Source: Vibrio penaeicida
Lineage (GTDB): Bacteria > Pseudomonadota > Gammaproteobacteria > Enterobacterales > Vibrionaceae
NCBI RefSeq assembly: GCF_019977755.1
Contig: NZ_AP025144.1
Coordinates: 2,294,001 to 2,358,000 of the forward strand
Length of the DNA stretch: 64,000 bases
Reading direction: 5' to 3'
Below the pieces are notes generated by a model that worked only from the letters and a program-made list of their open reading frames with translations, made no database searches and had not been told where the DNA came from. Positions 1-9,243 of this stretch are shown here, in pieces; position 1 is the first letter of the stretch, and each line of letters starts with the position of its first letter. Position numbers and translations under genes: made by a program.

Positions 1-1181
1 TAGATTAAAGTGCCCAGAAAAATATTAAAAATTTGTAAGAAGACAGCACCTATATCGCCCTGAGTTGCAATCCATGCATTCACAAAAACGGGGCTAAGAA
101 AAGGCAAAGAAACACTGGGGGAGGATACCCAGCCACTCTCAATTGCAAACAGACTCACCGCGACATTCATCATAGGAACTAAAATAAAAGGGATGATTAA
201 CCTGGGGTTGAAAATAATAGGTAACCCAAAGAGCAACAGTTCATTCACGTTAACAGCAGCAATAGGTATGCTTGCCAAAGCAATCACTTTGAAAGACGGT
301 TGTTTGGCGACCATTAATAATGCAAGGATCAGCGAGAATGTTGCCCCACTCCCCCCAATGAACACAAAGCTTCCCATAAACGATAAATTCATATGATAAA
401 AGGCTTCGCCGCCAGAAATCACAGTGGAATGATTCAGATTGACCGCCTCGATAAGCAATTCAACCATCGGCAGCAATGCGTAATACCCGTGAATACCCAG
501 AAACCAAAATACCGAATTTAAGAAGCTAAAAACCAACCCAAATGAGTAAGGTTCATTGGCATAATCCAACAACCTCATATCCACTGATATAATGTTGGAT
601 AGAGACGTAATAAACGCCATATTGATAAGAATGGTGCAGCCGCCAACCACAATAGCAGGCAATATCATGTTTAGAGATTCTTTCACTATCTGACCAGCAC
701 TATCCAAGCTGGTTAATGTGCTCCATTTTTGCTTTACTGACCAACTCAAAATAGGAACAAAATACAGTGGTGTCACAATCGCCATAATAACGCTGTACAT
801 AACCATAACTTGCTCGTCGGGAATAAGTTCTTGAACAACGACCAAATAGGCGATGGACAATAAGGCAACGGGTGGTCTGGGTAAGCGGTATTGCATCGCA
901 AGAATCGAAGAGATGGACGCGGTGAGTAGAATTGGGAATATCGCGGTAAGCTCTGAGTACACAGTAAAGCTGAGCTCAACCCAGACAGGTCTTTCACTGT
1001 GGAAAAAATCACCTATAGCGGCGATAAATAAGACGATCGATGACAACATTAAGCAAGGTACCGTCCACAGCATTCCTTCACGCAGTGCAAGCAACGAAGA
1101 CCATAAATGCTTAGTGAAGGACTCCTGATCCCCTCGAAATATCAGCATTTTTAGTTTGTCCGCTCGATTCCAAATCTGCAT
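1..1181 (-). CDS. PTS EIIC-like membrane domain protein (3' part beyond left edge)
   Basis: The reading frame is open from an ATG at 1181 to base 1 (393 complete codons) without a stop, so the C-terminus is missing. The start has a GAGG Shine-Dalgarno six bases upstream; an in-frame ATG at 1214 lacks one. The protein is very hydrophobic with about eight to ten membrane segments and shows sugar-PTS EIIC hallmarks: GIHGYYALLP in the middle and NELLLFGLPIIFNP near the cut end. EIIC domains form the sugar channel of phosphotransferase systems. From family knowledge, Vibrios carry EIIC-like domains fused to a C-terminal EAL (cyclic-di-GMP phosphodiesterase) domain and lacking EIIB. The N-terminal style here fits that group, but the EAL part would lie outside the window, so this is inference. 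An ordinary PTS permease is the alternative. Confidence 0.7.
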   Translation of the reverse strand, partial: MQIWNRADKLKMLIFRGDQESFTKHLWSSLLALREGMLWTVPCLMLSSIVLFIAAIGDFFHSERPVWVELSFTVYSELTAIFPILLTASISSILAMQYRLPRPPVALLSIAYLVVVQELIPDEQVMVMYSVIMAIVTPLYFVPILSWSVKQKWSTLTSLDSAGQIVKESLNMILPAIVVGGCTILINMAFITSLSNIISVDMRLLDYANEPYSFGLVFSFLNSVFWFLGIHGYYALLPMVELLIEAVNLNHSTVISGGEAFYHMNLSFMGSFVFIGGSGATFSLILALLMVAKQPSFKVIALASIPIAAVNVNELLLFGLPIIFNPRLIIPFILVPMMNVAVSLFAIESGWVSSPSVSLPFLSPVFVNAWIATQGDIGAVFLQIFNIFLGTLI

Positions 1182-1302
1182 GTCAAACCTCGGCAAAACC
1201 ACTCTAGCTAACATTAGCACAGGGTTACAAAGAACCTCTTCCCGAAAGTGAGACCACACTGATTTCGTGCTATCCACGGAAGATTTCAGGCCTTGAATAC
1301 AA

Positions 1303-1330
1303 AAAACGCCACATCCTGTGGCGTTTTCTA
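1303..1330 (-). terminator. Rho-independent terminator, symmetric
   Basis: A perfect 11-bp stem (AAAACGCCACA / TGTGGCGTTTT) with a 3-base loop has A-rich and T-rich flanks, so it can work on either strand. It lies just after the minus-strand nucleotidyltransferase gene and about 120 bp before the EIIC-like gene, which suggests the two are separate transcripts. Confidence 0.8.
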
Positions 1331-1349
1331 CTGATCATATTCCTAGGTT

Positions 1350-2147
1350 TTACCCAATTCGAAACTCGGTTTTTTCGTACGCTTTCACTAGCCACTTTCC
1401 GTAACCATCGAGTATCCCAATGATAGAGCGTTTAGGTACTGGCTTACCTTGCAGCAGAATAACAAGGCGTTGAATCTCAACTTTTTTCTTTGGGTAATAA
1501 CGCAAAAATTGTTTCCCACATTCTACTGGGTTCTCTATCCACTGCTTATCTTTGTACATGATCAACGAATAACTGGCTCTCAGGAGCTTCTTCGCAATCA
1601 CTTTCTGGAGGTAACGCATTTCAATATCGGCATTCGCTTTTGCAATTTTTTCTCTGTAAAGCGTGACCCAATCTCCTACATCCATGTTCCAATGCTTAGC
1701 AATCTCCCAACTAGGTTCGAAGTCTCCAAAGCTTTGCGAAAGATCTTCGCCATGCACGCATACGCAACAGTGTCTAAGCATAAAACCCCATGTAAAGATG
1801 CCATCTAAACTCAGGATTTCTGGCATCATGCCAAACTGGAATTGAATTCCGGTAATCAAATGGTTGTATTGCTTAGAGAATCGCCATTTGATGGTTTTTA
1901 CTATGGTGTGTTCTTTATCGGAGAATGGCCTTTGGGTCACGATAACAATATCGAGATTGGAATGACCTATTTTTGCACTCTTACGAGCAACACTACCAAA
2001 AATATAAACACTGTGAAGGTTAGAGGTTAGCCCTCTGGTAAGGAAAGCAAGTACTTCATTAATGACCGACTGAAAGTCGGGTTGGAAAGGCTGTTTAGGG
2101 TCGATAACCGGCAGTGAAGTGGTTGTGTTCAAAAGAGTATTCCGCAT
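1350..2147 (-). CDS. Nucleotidyltransferase-fold protein with altered active site
   Basis: The 265-aa protein has the Pol-beta-type nucleotidyltransferase signature at about residues 50-70: GSVARKSAK followed by SNLDIVIV. In active members the second part is S-D-x-D; here the first metal-binding Asp is Asn (codon AAT) while the second is kept. The remaining ~190 residues are charged, partly helical and unassigned. Family members transfer nucleotides to proteins, RNA or antibiotics, or act in toxin-antitoxin pairs. No partner gene is seen here, so a toxin-antitoxin role is not supported. The gene stands alone between a terminator and the divergent efpL promoter region. No clear ribosome-binding site precedes the ATG, so the start is moderately certain. 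Confidence 0.7.
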   Translation of the reverse strand: MRNTLLNTTTSLPVIDPKQPFQPDFQSVINEVLAFLTRGLTSNLHSVYIFGSVARKSAKIGHSNLDIVIVTQRPFSDKEHTIVKTIKWRFSKQYNHLITGIQFQFGMMPEILSLDGIFTWGFMLRHCCVCVHGEDLSQSFGDFEPSWEIAKHWNMDVGDWVTLYREKIAKANADIEMRYLQKVIAKKLLRASYSLIMYKDKQWIENPVECGKQFLRYYPKKKVEIQRLVILLQGKPVPKRSIIGILDGYGKWLVKAYEKTEFRIG

Positions 2148-2343
2148 TTTTGACTGGTGTTTGTAGACTCAATCATATTCGCCCAGCATTCGCGTTCGAT
2201 CAAGTCTACTCATAGAAATAATGCCAACTTACGCTCAAGGTCGCGTGAGGATACTCCCATCCTCTTAAACTGGCACGCTGAGCCTAGCATATTGAAGTTA
2301 CTTGAGTATAATTTCAGGTTGTAGAAATATTTAGGAATCTTAT

Positions 2344-2910
2344 ATGCCAAGGGCTAGCGAGTTAAAAAAAGGGTTTGCCATTATCTCAAATGGTAAAACA
2401 TTGCTAATTAAAGACATTGAAGTTACGACACCAGGTGGACGTGGCGGCGCAAAAATCTATAAGTTACGTTGTACTGACTTATCAAATGGCTCGCGCGTTG
2501 ATGAGCGCTTTAAATCTGACGATGTTGTCGATACGACCGACATGGCAAAACGCAATGTTGTCTTCTCTTACATCGACGGCGATGAGTACATCTTCATGGA
2601 CAACGAAGACTACACTCAGTTTAACTTCAAGCAAGACGACATTGCCGAAGAACTGCTGTTTATTAATGAAGAAACTCAAGGTTTACAGGTACTGGTTGTT
2701 AATGACCAGCCCGTTGGTCTGGAACTCCCGTCTACCGTTGAACTGGTGATTGAAGAAACCGATCCTTCAATCAAAGGCGCTTCAGCGTCTGCTCGTACCA
2801 AGCCAGCCCGATTTGCTACAGGCTTGACGGTACAAGTCCCTGAATATATTTCCACAGGTGATCGCATCGTAGTGCATACGACCGAACGCAAATACATGAA
2901 CCGAGCTTAA
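2344..2910 (+). CDS. efpL: Elongation factor P-like protein EfpL (YeiP)
   Basis: The 188-aa protein matches the EF-P/YeiP length and layout: an N-terminal KOW-like barrel (about 1-65), a middle OB domain and a C-terminal OB domain ending at TGDRIVVHTTERKYMNR. EF-P proteins bind between the ribosomal P and E sites and relieve stalling at proline-rich stretches. The functional loop reads TTPGGRGGAK, with Arg33 at the tip where classical EF-P has a modified lysine. This is the mark of the YeiP/EfpL branch, which is thought to act without the EpmAB modification. The start has AGGAA seven bases upstream. It is followed four bases later by the DUF440 gene, so the two form an operon. Confidence 0.95.
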   Translation: MPRASELKKGFAIISNGKTLLIKDIEVTTPGGRGGAKIYKLRCTDLSNGSRVDERFKSDDVVDTTDMAKRNVVFSYIDGDEYIFMDNEDYTQFNFKQDDIAEELLFINEETQGLQVLVVNDQPVGLELPSTVELVIEETDPSIKGASASARTKPARFATGLTVQVPEYISTGDRIVVHTTERKYMNRA

Positions 2911-2914
2911 TCAC

Positions 2915-3235
2915 ATGACCGATTTAATTTCTTTTGATGATGTCATCGATGCCGCATACGATATCTTTCTCGAAATGGCACCCGACAATTTAGAACCAGC
3001 CGATGTCATCATTTTTACGGCTCAATTTGAAGATCGTGGCGCTGCAGAGCTAGTCGAGACACGAGACGACTGGGTTGGTCATGTTGGATTCGACGTAGAT
3101 AAAGAAGTTTACGCTGAAGTGAGAATTGGCTTGGTCAACGAAGAAAGTGACGAGCTCGACGATGTGTTTGCTCGCCTACTGGTTAGCCGCGACCCAGATA
3201 ACAAATTCTGCCATATACTTTGGAAAAGAGACTGA
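2915..3235 (+). CDS. DUF440 (YciU/HI1450 family) acidic protein
   Basis: The 106-aa protein is strongly acidic. It carries the family pattern: an N-terminal helical stretch (FDDVIDAAYDIFLEMAPDNL), a central GHVGFDVDKEVYAEVRIGL and the C-terminal CHILWKRD. It belongs to the DUF440 family typified by H. influenzae HI1450 and E. coli YciU. HI1450 was proposed as a double-stranded-DNA mimic that interacts with HU; whether this protein does so is unknown. It sits four bases after efpL, a pairing consistent with co-transcription, and ends just before a bidirectional terminator. Confidence 0.85.
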   Translation: MTDLISFDDVIDAAYDIFLEMAPDNLEPADVIIFTAQFEDRGAAELVETRDDWVGHVGFDVDKEVYAEVRIGLVNEESDELDDVFARLLVSRDPDNKFCHILWKRD

Positions 3236-3260
3236 TCGTTCCTTTGGCACACGCTCTAAC

Positions 3261-3298
3261 AAAAAAGCCCACAGACTTCATATGTCGGTGGGCTTTTT
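3261..3298. terminator. Bidirectional terminator between DUF440 gene and M6 protease
   Basis: The stem AAAAAGCCCAC / GTGGGCTTTTT is extended by GAC/GTC after one mismatch and has a 7-base loop. Poly-A on one side and poly-T on the other serve the convergent genes ending at 3235 (+) and 3373 (-). Confidence 0.85.
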
Positions 3299-3304
3299 AA
3301 TTGC

Positions 3305-3336
3305 TACTAGGTTACTAGGTTACTAGGTTACTAAAT
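3305..3336. repeat. Octamer tandem repeat (TACTAGGT)
   Basis: Three perfect head-to-tail copies of TACTAGGT are followed by a degenerate fourth (TACTAAAT), in the short gap between the bidirectional terminator and the protease stop codon. No coding role is visible. It may be a slippage-prone microsatellite. Confidence 0.85.
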
Positions 3337-3372
3337 CCTAAGTGACTCAGTGAGTGAGGAAAAGCATCCCCG

Positions 3373-5682
3373 TTACCAAAGCTTCATTAGATTAACCGTT
3401 GCCGTGCTGCCATCTTCGGCTTGATCCACAACCTGAAGTACAATTCCATAGTGTGGGGTTAGTCTACCTGTCGCTGGGCGAATTGGGTTCGAGTAATCCT
3501 CCCAGTCTGCAAACATTGGGTTTGCGACAACATATGGGTCATCTAACGTCAGCCCCTTCTTATCCACTAGGTGAATTTGCTTACCCGTTTTTGTGTTAAA
3601 CGCAGCATCACGTACTTGGTAACGAGAAGTCGCTGGCGTACCGTCACTCCAGAACTGTGGGTTGCGATCCGCATCAACTACGCCTAACCAACCTTCACCA
3701 GGGTGAGAAGCGACACCATTATCTGTGTGAGAGGTGTCGACATACCAGAGTACCAGCCCCTCATCAAACGTCATGATGTGGTCGTTGCGATTGATGTGCG
3801 CAAGACCTTTATCAACACCTTTATGTTGACGCCACTCAGCAAGGTAGTAGTGCTCGTGCTCAAAGTTGCCGTTATTCAGCGCCATACCATCAAGGGTTAG
3901 CTCAGGTGCACTCGACTCCGCATTGAAGTAAGCCAAAGTTTGAGAATCCGCGCTAACGGTAACTTCATCAAACCAGTACCCATTCTTCACGTATCCACCA
4001 TCCGTTAGATAGTTAAATGAAATGGTTACTGTCTGACCTGCGTATGCAGTTAGGTCAAACGTCGCGTCTACCCAACCATTTGAAACACCTGTAAAACCGA
4101 TGCCATAACCAATTTCGTGCGGATCGTAAGTTGTCGTAATGTTACCTGTAATAGGGGTTCCATTAACCAAAACTCGACCAAAATCGTATTCGTCTTCGAT
4201 GTCGTAGTTCACCTTAAACGTCAGCGCTGCCGATGCTGCATTTGGAATAGCCACATCAAAATGAACGTTGGTGTTTAAGTTATCACCTCGCTGAGAGTAA
4301 AACGATTGAGCCCCTACAACATCCATTAACTTCACGATTTTTGGTGGGAGGTTAATACGCAAATAGTCGTGGTTTACACCTTTCGAATTCGCCTGATCAA
4401 GTGTGATCGATTGAGGAGCAGTATTTAGCTGGTCAAACTCGACTGTTTTACCATGTAGCCAATTTCCGCCCAACGAGTTTTGCAAGAACTGTCTCGCCCA
4501 TGGGCTAAAGCCTGTTGGCTCAGTACCCGGGATCAACCCAGCCCAAGAACCAGAAGACATGATAGACCAATAAGAAACAGGTTCTCCTGGTGTGCTTCCC
4601 CATTCATCCTGACCATAAACGGTATCGTATTCGTCTGGAAGACCGAGATCGTGCCCATATTCGTGCGCCGCAACACCCGCTGCAGCGTCAATTGGTTGAA
4701 TGGTGTAATCGTATGCAGCCATCAAACCACCCCAGTTAGGGACTGACGATGATGTGCCTTCAAGTTCAAAGACATTACCCAAATTCCATCGATGCGACCA
4801 AATCGCGTCGGAGCCCAAATTACCGCCCCCTGCTTCTTGCCCAACACCGGAATGGAAAATCATGATGTGATCGACCAAGCCATCGGGTTCACGGTAATTA
4901 CCATCACCATCTAGGTCATAACGGTCTTCGAGATCATAATCACTCAGGTTTACACTTGGATCTGCGGCAGCAGCCACTAATGCTTCCCTAACCAAATCTC
5001 GGGCATTCACATCTTTTGTGCTCCCCTTTTGTGCCCCATAAAAGGCAGCGGGATGCTGAGCTTTATACCATCCAGCAACCCCTCCAATTTGAGTATATGA
5101 GCCACCAGATTGCTGCTCATAAAACTGCACCATGGAAATGAGATTTTTGCCATTACTTCCCACGTAACCACTTTGACCAAACAGCATGTCTTGGTAATGT
5201 GAAGGCGTGTAATCGTCATAATAATTCGACGTTTCGTCTGGAGTGACCATATTGGCTGGATAGTCAGGAAACTCAATTAAAATAGCGAGAACTTTGTCTT
5301 GGGTAATAGGTCCAGCCCAATTACTTTCTGGTATCGATCTCGCAATGGTTGCAGGTATATTGTCTGAAATATCAGAAGACATTAGCTCCAATAGGCGCTT
5401 ATTTCTTTTTTCCTCGTAGCTGGCCAATTCCCCTTTTTCAGGTTTTTGAACATGAATTGAAGAAAGGTACGCATAAAGTGCCCTTTCAGATTCAGTTTCA
5501 TTTGCTTCTTTTGAAATAACGCCCGTCTTTTTCAGCATTGTGATCAATCTATCCTGATTAACCACCCCAAAATCAACGCCGTGAGAAGAAGGCGCGCCAT
5601 GCGCGATAGTAGAAAACCCAAGCAGTGAGCATAGAACACCCGCTGCTACTTTACTTTTTATTGGTAATACATGTGAACTCAT
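3373..5682 (-). CDS. Secreted M6-family metalloprotease (immune inhibitor A-like)
   Basis: The 769-aa secreted zinc protease has a Sec signal peptide (about 1-29, ending STIAHGA), a long propeptide-like N-terminal region and the peptidase M6 domain. The zinc motif HEYGHDLGLPDEYD lies at about residue 340, with HExxH plus a downstream D ligand. A C-terminal region with a jelly-roll/MAM-like segment (about 480-600, WFDEVTV) follows. The family includes Bacillus InhA, which cleaves host antibacterial proteins, and Vibrio PrtV. Its length matches InhA (about 800 aa) better than PrtV, and no PKD repeats are visible. AAGG precedes the ATG. The gene stands alone with a very long AT-rich upstream region, which suggests complex regulation or acquisition. 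Confidence 0.92.
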   Translation of the reverse strand: MSSHVLPIKSKVAAGVLCSLLGFSTIAHGAPSSHGVDFGVVNQDRLITMLKKTGVISKEANETESERALYAYLSSIHVQKPEKGELASYEEKRNKRLLELMSSDISDNIPATIARSIPESNWAGPITQDKVLAILIEFPDYPANMVTPDETSNYYDDYTPSHYQDMLFGQSGYVGSNGKNLISMVQFYEQQSGGSYTQIGGVAGWYKAQHPAAFYGAQKGSTKDVNARDLVREALVAAAADPSVNLSDYDLEDRYDLDGDGNYREPDGLVDHIMIFHSGVGQEAGGGNLGSDAIWSHRWNLGNVFELEGTSSSVPNWGGLMAAYDYTIQPIDAAAGVAAHEYGHDLGLPDEYDTVYGQDEWGSTPGEPVSYWSIMSSGSWAGLIPGTEPTGFSPWARQFLQNSLGGNWLHGKTVEFDQLNTAPQSITLDQANSKGVNHDYLRINLPPKIVKLMDVVGAQSFYSQRGDNLNTNVHFDVAIPNAASAALTFKVNYDIEDEYDFGRVLVNGTPITGNITTTYDPHEIGYGIGFTGVSNGWVDATFDLTAYAGQTVTISFNYLTDGGYVKNGYWFDEVTVSADSQTLAYFNAESSAPELTLDGMALNNGNFEHEHYYLAEWRQHKGVDKGLAHINRNDHIMTFDEGLVLWYVDTSHTDNGVASHPGEGWLGVVDADRNPQFWSDGTPATSRYQVRDAAFNTKTGKQIHLVDKKGLTLDDPYVVANPMFADWEDYSNPIRPATGRLTPHYGIVLQVVDQAEDGSTATVNLMKLW

Positions 5683-6564
5683 TACAAGCCTTTTTTTCCT
5701 GATTATTTAATACATATTTGCCAACTGAATTGGTCAAAATTCCATTTATTAAAAAAGGCGATATATAGCAAACAATTCCATATTGTTAATTTTATAGATC
5801 ATCTCTAAACCTATATATCTAAATTCTAAAAGTTAAAAATATTAATAATTAATTTAGAATCTGGTTCTATTAAGTAATACAAAATTACAAATCTGTCCAC
5901 TTCAAATAAACTAAGCAAAAATAATGAAAATGCCATATTAAGTTAATTATAAATAAAATATACAGAGCTAATGATTGTTACATGTTGTTTTTCTAGATTA
6001 AAAGCCTTTCAACATAAATAGTTAACTCTATTAAGATTTAAATTAAAATCCATAAAAATCATAACATTGAACTAAGTACTATTTTTATAATGATAATTGT
6101 AAATATAATAAGGAGAAAACTTAACACTGGGTCTTTATTTTTCATTCACTTTTATTAAATAAAAATATAACAAAAATAGATTACTGAATAATGAATAGTG
6201 ATCTCATTCAATTGAAATTAATAAATTAGTAGTTCCAGATTAATAAGACTGTGATTTTTATTTTCAATCCTATCAGAAATGCATGAATCGATATGTTATC
6301 ACATAACATTAGATTGAAGGACACCCCTTATAATGGAGAACTACTTTAACTTGAAGTTCGCCCCCTAATTCTTGTCTCGTTTCTTTAAACATTCCCCTAA
6401 CATCGATTTTTTAAATATCAGTTTGACTAATGATAATGTCGAGAGCAGATACGCACAATCACATGATGAGTACATACCTAAGCTACTGATGTGGATTGGA
6501 GAACGAATACTGGTAAGAACATCACTCTAGGCGCAATGCCCCTACTCCTCTACATAAGGCTAGA
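5683..6564. other. AT-rich intergenic region without a recognised gene
   Basis: About 0.9 kb of strongly AT-rich DNA lies between the protease start and the rluB terminator. I find no credible protein gene. The only frame with a possible ribosome site is an 11-codon ORF at 6333-6368 preceded by GAAGGA, which is too short to call. The part next to 5682 must contain the protease promoter. Multiple A/T tracts would suit H-NS binding (inference). Confidence 0.6.
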
Positions 6565-6597
6565 AAAACAAAAGCCTCGCACATTGGCGAGGCTCTG
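6565..6597 (-). terminator. rluB terminator
   Basis: On the minus strand AGCCTCGC / GCGAGGCT forms an 8-bp stem with a 6-base loop, followed by TTTGTTTTT. It lies 27 bases after the rluB stop codon. Confidence 0.85.
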
Positions 6598-6620
6598 AAC
6601 AGAAAACTGTATGGTTTGGG

Positions 6621-7547
6621 TTAACCTTGGCGACGAGTCGATTTGGTTGGTTTCGCTGGCTTTCCAGGCTTACGTCGCTGGTTGCTTCTACCTGCTGGCT
6701 TGCTCACACGCTCTTCGTGACGCTTAACTGCGCGTCGGATTTTCTGGCTACGTGAACGATCACGGTTGCGAGATGAGTTGTGTGGGTCAATCATTGAAGT
6801 CTTTTCTGGTTGAAGCTCGACCATCTCTCTCAAGTAGTTCACTTCTTTTAGTTCAAGCTCCATCCAACCGCCACGGGGCAACTTCTTGTCTAAGAAGATG
6901 TCACCATAACGAACACGCTTAAGTCGGCTTACAGTCGGGCCTTGAGATTCCCACAAACGGCGAACTTCACGGTTACGACCTTCATTGATTACGACGTAGA
7001 AAGTATGGTTCATACCTTCACCACCAGCGTAAACAACATCTTCAAAACGAGCCATGCCATCTTCAAGCTTAACGCCACGAACCAAGTTCTGGATCATTTT
7101 TTCGGTTACTTCACCGAACACACGAACAAGGTACTCACGATCAACCTGACGAGATGGGTGCATCAATCTATTTGCAAGCTCACCATCTGTGGTAAACAAC
7201 AACAAGCCAGAGGTATTCGCATCAAGACGACCAACTGATACCCAGCGAGCCCCTTGAATTTTAGGCAAACGGTCAAATACCGTACGGCGACCTTCAGGGT
7301 CGTGGCGAGTACAAAGCTCACCTTCCGGTTTGTAGTAGGCTAGTACACGACAAACCACTTCTTCCGATGCTTTTACAGATACGTTATGTCCGTCAATACG
7401 AACAACTGCATTCTCATCTTCCAAGCGTTCGCCAAGCTTAGCAACGATACCGTTCACGCTAACACGCCCAGCTTTGATTAACGCTTCAATCTCACGGCGT
7501 GAACCGTGACCAGCACGCGCTAAAATTTTCTGTAACTTTTCGCTCAT
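6621..7547 (-). CDS. rluB: 23S rRNA pseudouridine(2605) synthase RluB
   Basis: The 308-aa protein has an N-terminal S4 RNA-binding domain (about 1-60, [18 protein letters not shown]) and an RsuA/RluB-type catalytic domain. The catalytic motif [13 protein letters not shown] lies near residue 107, and its Asp is the family nucleophile. A basic, disordered C-terminal tail (about 255-308, rich in R, K, S, P) follows, as in E. coli RluB. The enzyme isomerises U2605 in helix 93 of 23S rRNA. The position beside yciO and rnm, and divergent from trp, matches E. coli and Vibrio synteny and supports RluB over RluE/RluF. Confidence 0.93.
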   Translation of the reverse strand: MSEKLQKILARAGHGSRREIEALIKAGRVSVNGIVAKLGERLEDENAVVRIDGHNVSVKASEEVVCRVLAYYKPEGELCTRHDPEGRRTVFDRLPKIQGARWVSVGRLDANTSGLLLFTTDGELANRLMHPSRQVDREYLVRVFGEVTEKMIQNLVRGVKLEDGMARFEDVVYAGGEGMNHTFYVVINEGRNREVRRLWESQGPTVSRLKRVRYGDIFLDKKLPRGGWMELELKEVNYLREMVELQPEKTSMIDPHNSSRNRDRSRSQKIRRAVKRHEERVSKPAGRSNQRRKPGKPAKPTKSTRRQG

Positions 7548-7675
7548 TTATTTACCTATGTGTCGCCTTCACAGACGTCGAGTGCAAAATTTGATGCCAC
7601 CAGTTTGGTGGGCGCGTATTATCGCAGACTTTCACCATGAAAATCTAGGGGCTGTTTCTCTTTCGGTATGATTTC

Positions 7676-8296
7676 TTACTCAAATGCCGCCGGATCACCA
7701 GCACCAAGACGAGCAATAACAGGGTCGCCTTCGCTAAAGTCAACCACCGTCGTTGGTTGCTCGCCTAGATAGCCACCATTTAGAATCACATCAACCGCAT
7801 GTTCTAGCTTATCGCGGATGTCTTCAGGATCCGATTCCGCTACGTCACTGCCTGGTAAAATCAATGTAGTAGACATCAAAGGTTCACCTAGCGCTTCTAA
7901 CAGCTCTAGCGCAATCACATTGTCTGGAACACGAATACCGATGGTTTTTTTCTTTGAATTCATCAAACGGCGAGGCACCTCTTTCGTGCCTTTAAAGATA
8001 AACGTGAACGGTCCGGGAGTATTACTTTTCAAAAGCCGGAATGCTGTATTGTCAACTCTGGCATAAAGCGAAAGCTCCGACAGGTCACGGCACAGCAACG
8101 TAAAGTTATGTTTATCGTCCAGCTTTCGGATCCGACAGATGCGATCTAGCGCTTGTTTGTTTTCAAGCTGGCACCCAAGGGCATAGCCAGAATCAGTTGG
8201 GTACACAACAACACCACCGTTGCGAATAATGGCAACAGATTGGGTAATTAAACGTGCTTGCGGGTTTTCAGGATGAATGTAAAAAAATTGGCTCAT
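7676..8296 (-). CDS. yciO: Sua5/YciO-family protein YciO
   Basis: The 206-aa protein matches E. coli YciO in length and from its first residues ([13 protein letters not shown]). It has a Sua5/YrdC-type fold: [11 protein letters not shown] near residue 33, KxR-type residues and EVPRRL. The family includes the threonylcarbamoyl-AMP synthase of tRNA t6A synthesis; YciO itself is a divergent paralogue with weak or uncertain activity. The start at 8296 is chosen because it overlaps the rnm stop by four bases (ATGA), which indicates translational coupling. A longer in-frame start at 8359 lies inside rnm and would add a basic 21-residue tail with no family match. Confidence 0.93.
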   Translation of the reverse strand: MSQFFYIHPENPQARLITQSVAIIRNGGVVVYPTDSGYALGCQLENKQALDRICRIRKLDDKHNFTLLCRDLSELSLYARVDNTAFRLLKSNTPGPFTFIFKGTKEVPRRLMNSKKKTIGIRVPDNVIALELLEALGEPLMSTTLILPGSDVAESDPEDIRDKLEHAVDVILNGGYLGEQPTTVVDFSEGDPVIARLGAGDPAAFE

Positions 8297-9171
8297 TGAT
8301 CTTCCTCGCTTACGAGCTCTTCGTCTCTTGAGTGTGGGGTGAGGCCCCAGTCTTTCCATACTGGCTCAACGCCAGAGGGCAGCCATAGATTTCTTCCCAG
8401 CTCCATCCACGGTGAAGGATAATGGAAGTCAGAACCTTGGGAAGCTAATAGTTTGTATTGTATAGCATAATCGGCAAGAGTGCGTCGTTCTTGTTGCGCT
8501 TGTTGTGGTTGAGCCACTTCCATAGCATCACCACCCGCTTCACAAAACGCAGTAATAAGACGCTTTATCCATTTCGCTGTTAACTGATATCGGCCCGGAT
8601 GTGCCAGTACGGCCTGCCCTCCAGCCTGATGAATTGCATCTACAGCTTCAGGAATAGAACACCATACAGGTGGAACATAGCCCGGATTGTTCCGTGTAAG
8701 ATATTTTTTAAATACTTGCTGCATGGTTTTCGCATAGCCATTATCCACGAGCCATTTAGCAAAATGCGCTCGGGTAAGCGAAGCTTCTCCGGCTATGGCT
8801 TTTACCCCTGCTAGCACGCCTTCTTGTGTGACCTTTTCCAGCCTATGTGCCATCAGCTCTGAGCGCTCAGTCCTTCTTTGCTTTTGTTCTTTGATCAACG
8901 TTTGGAGTGCTGGATGACCCGTATCCACACCGAGTCCAACAATATGAATGTCTTTGTTTTGCCAAACCGTTGATATCTCAATCCCATCAATCAACGTGAG
9001 TGGTAGATTATTTTCTCGAATGTACTCATGCGCAATAGGTAAGCCGTCAACCGTATCGTGATCGGTAATCGCAAGGGTATGCAACCCAAATTCGAGGGCT
9101 CTATCTATTAATTGTGATGGTGTCAGCCGACCATCCGATGCGGTGGTGTGGCTGTGAAGATCTATTTTCAT
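8293..9171 (-). CDS. rnm: RNase AM (5'-3' exoribonuclease, PHP domain)
   Basis: The 292-aa PHP-domain phosphoesterase has [11 protein letters not shown] at residues 4-14 and ITDHDTVDG near 36-44 as metal-binding motifs, plus HPGRY and GSDFHYP in the second half. E. coli Rnm (YciV, TrpH) is a 5'-3' exonuclease that matures 5' ends of rRNAs and degrades short RNAs. The gene starts about 10 bases from the trp promoter and is read divergently, exactly as in E. coli. The downstream yciO overlaps it by four bases. Confidence 0.93.
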   Translation of the reverse strand: MKIDLHSHTTASDGRLTPSQLIDRALEFGLHTLAITDHDTVDGLPIAHEYIRENNLPLTLIDGIEISTVWQNKDIHIVGLGVDTGHPALQTLIKEQKQRRTERSELMAHRLEKVTQEGVLAGVKAIAGEASLTRAHFAKWLVDNGYAKTMQQVFKKYLTRNNPGYVPPVWCSIPEAVDAIHQAGGQAVLAHPGRYQLTAKWIKRLITAFCEAGGDAMEVAQPQQAQQERRTLADYAIQYKLLASQGSDFHYPSPWMELGRNLWLPSGVEPVWKDWGLTPHSRDEELVSEEDQ

Positions 9172-9179
9172 ATTTATGC

Positions 9180-9213
9180 TTGACTTTTTTTCCTTGCACT
9201 AGTTAACTAGTAC
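9180..9213 (+). promoter_or_regulatory. trp promoter with TrpR operator
   Basis: The -35 box TTGACT (9180-9185) and -10 box TTAACT (9203-9208) are separated by 17 bases; the -10 is identical to that of the E. coli trp promoter. The -10 is embedded in the palindrome ACTAGTTAACTAGT (9198-9211), a near-exact match to the E. coli trp operator. This indicates repression by tryptophan-bound TrpR. The trpR gene is not in the window. Confidence 0.93.
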
Positions 9214-9243
9214 ACAGTTTCAGGTTACGCACTAAGGTTGCTC

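Noticed and set aside
6333..6368. 11-codon ORF with a GAAGGA upstream in the AT-rich gap
   Set aside because: Too short to separate from chance, and the spacing to GAAGGA is long.
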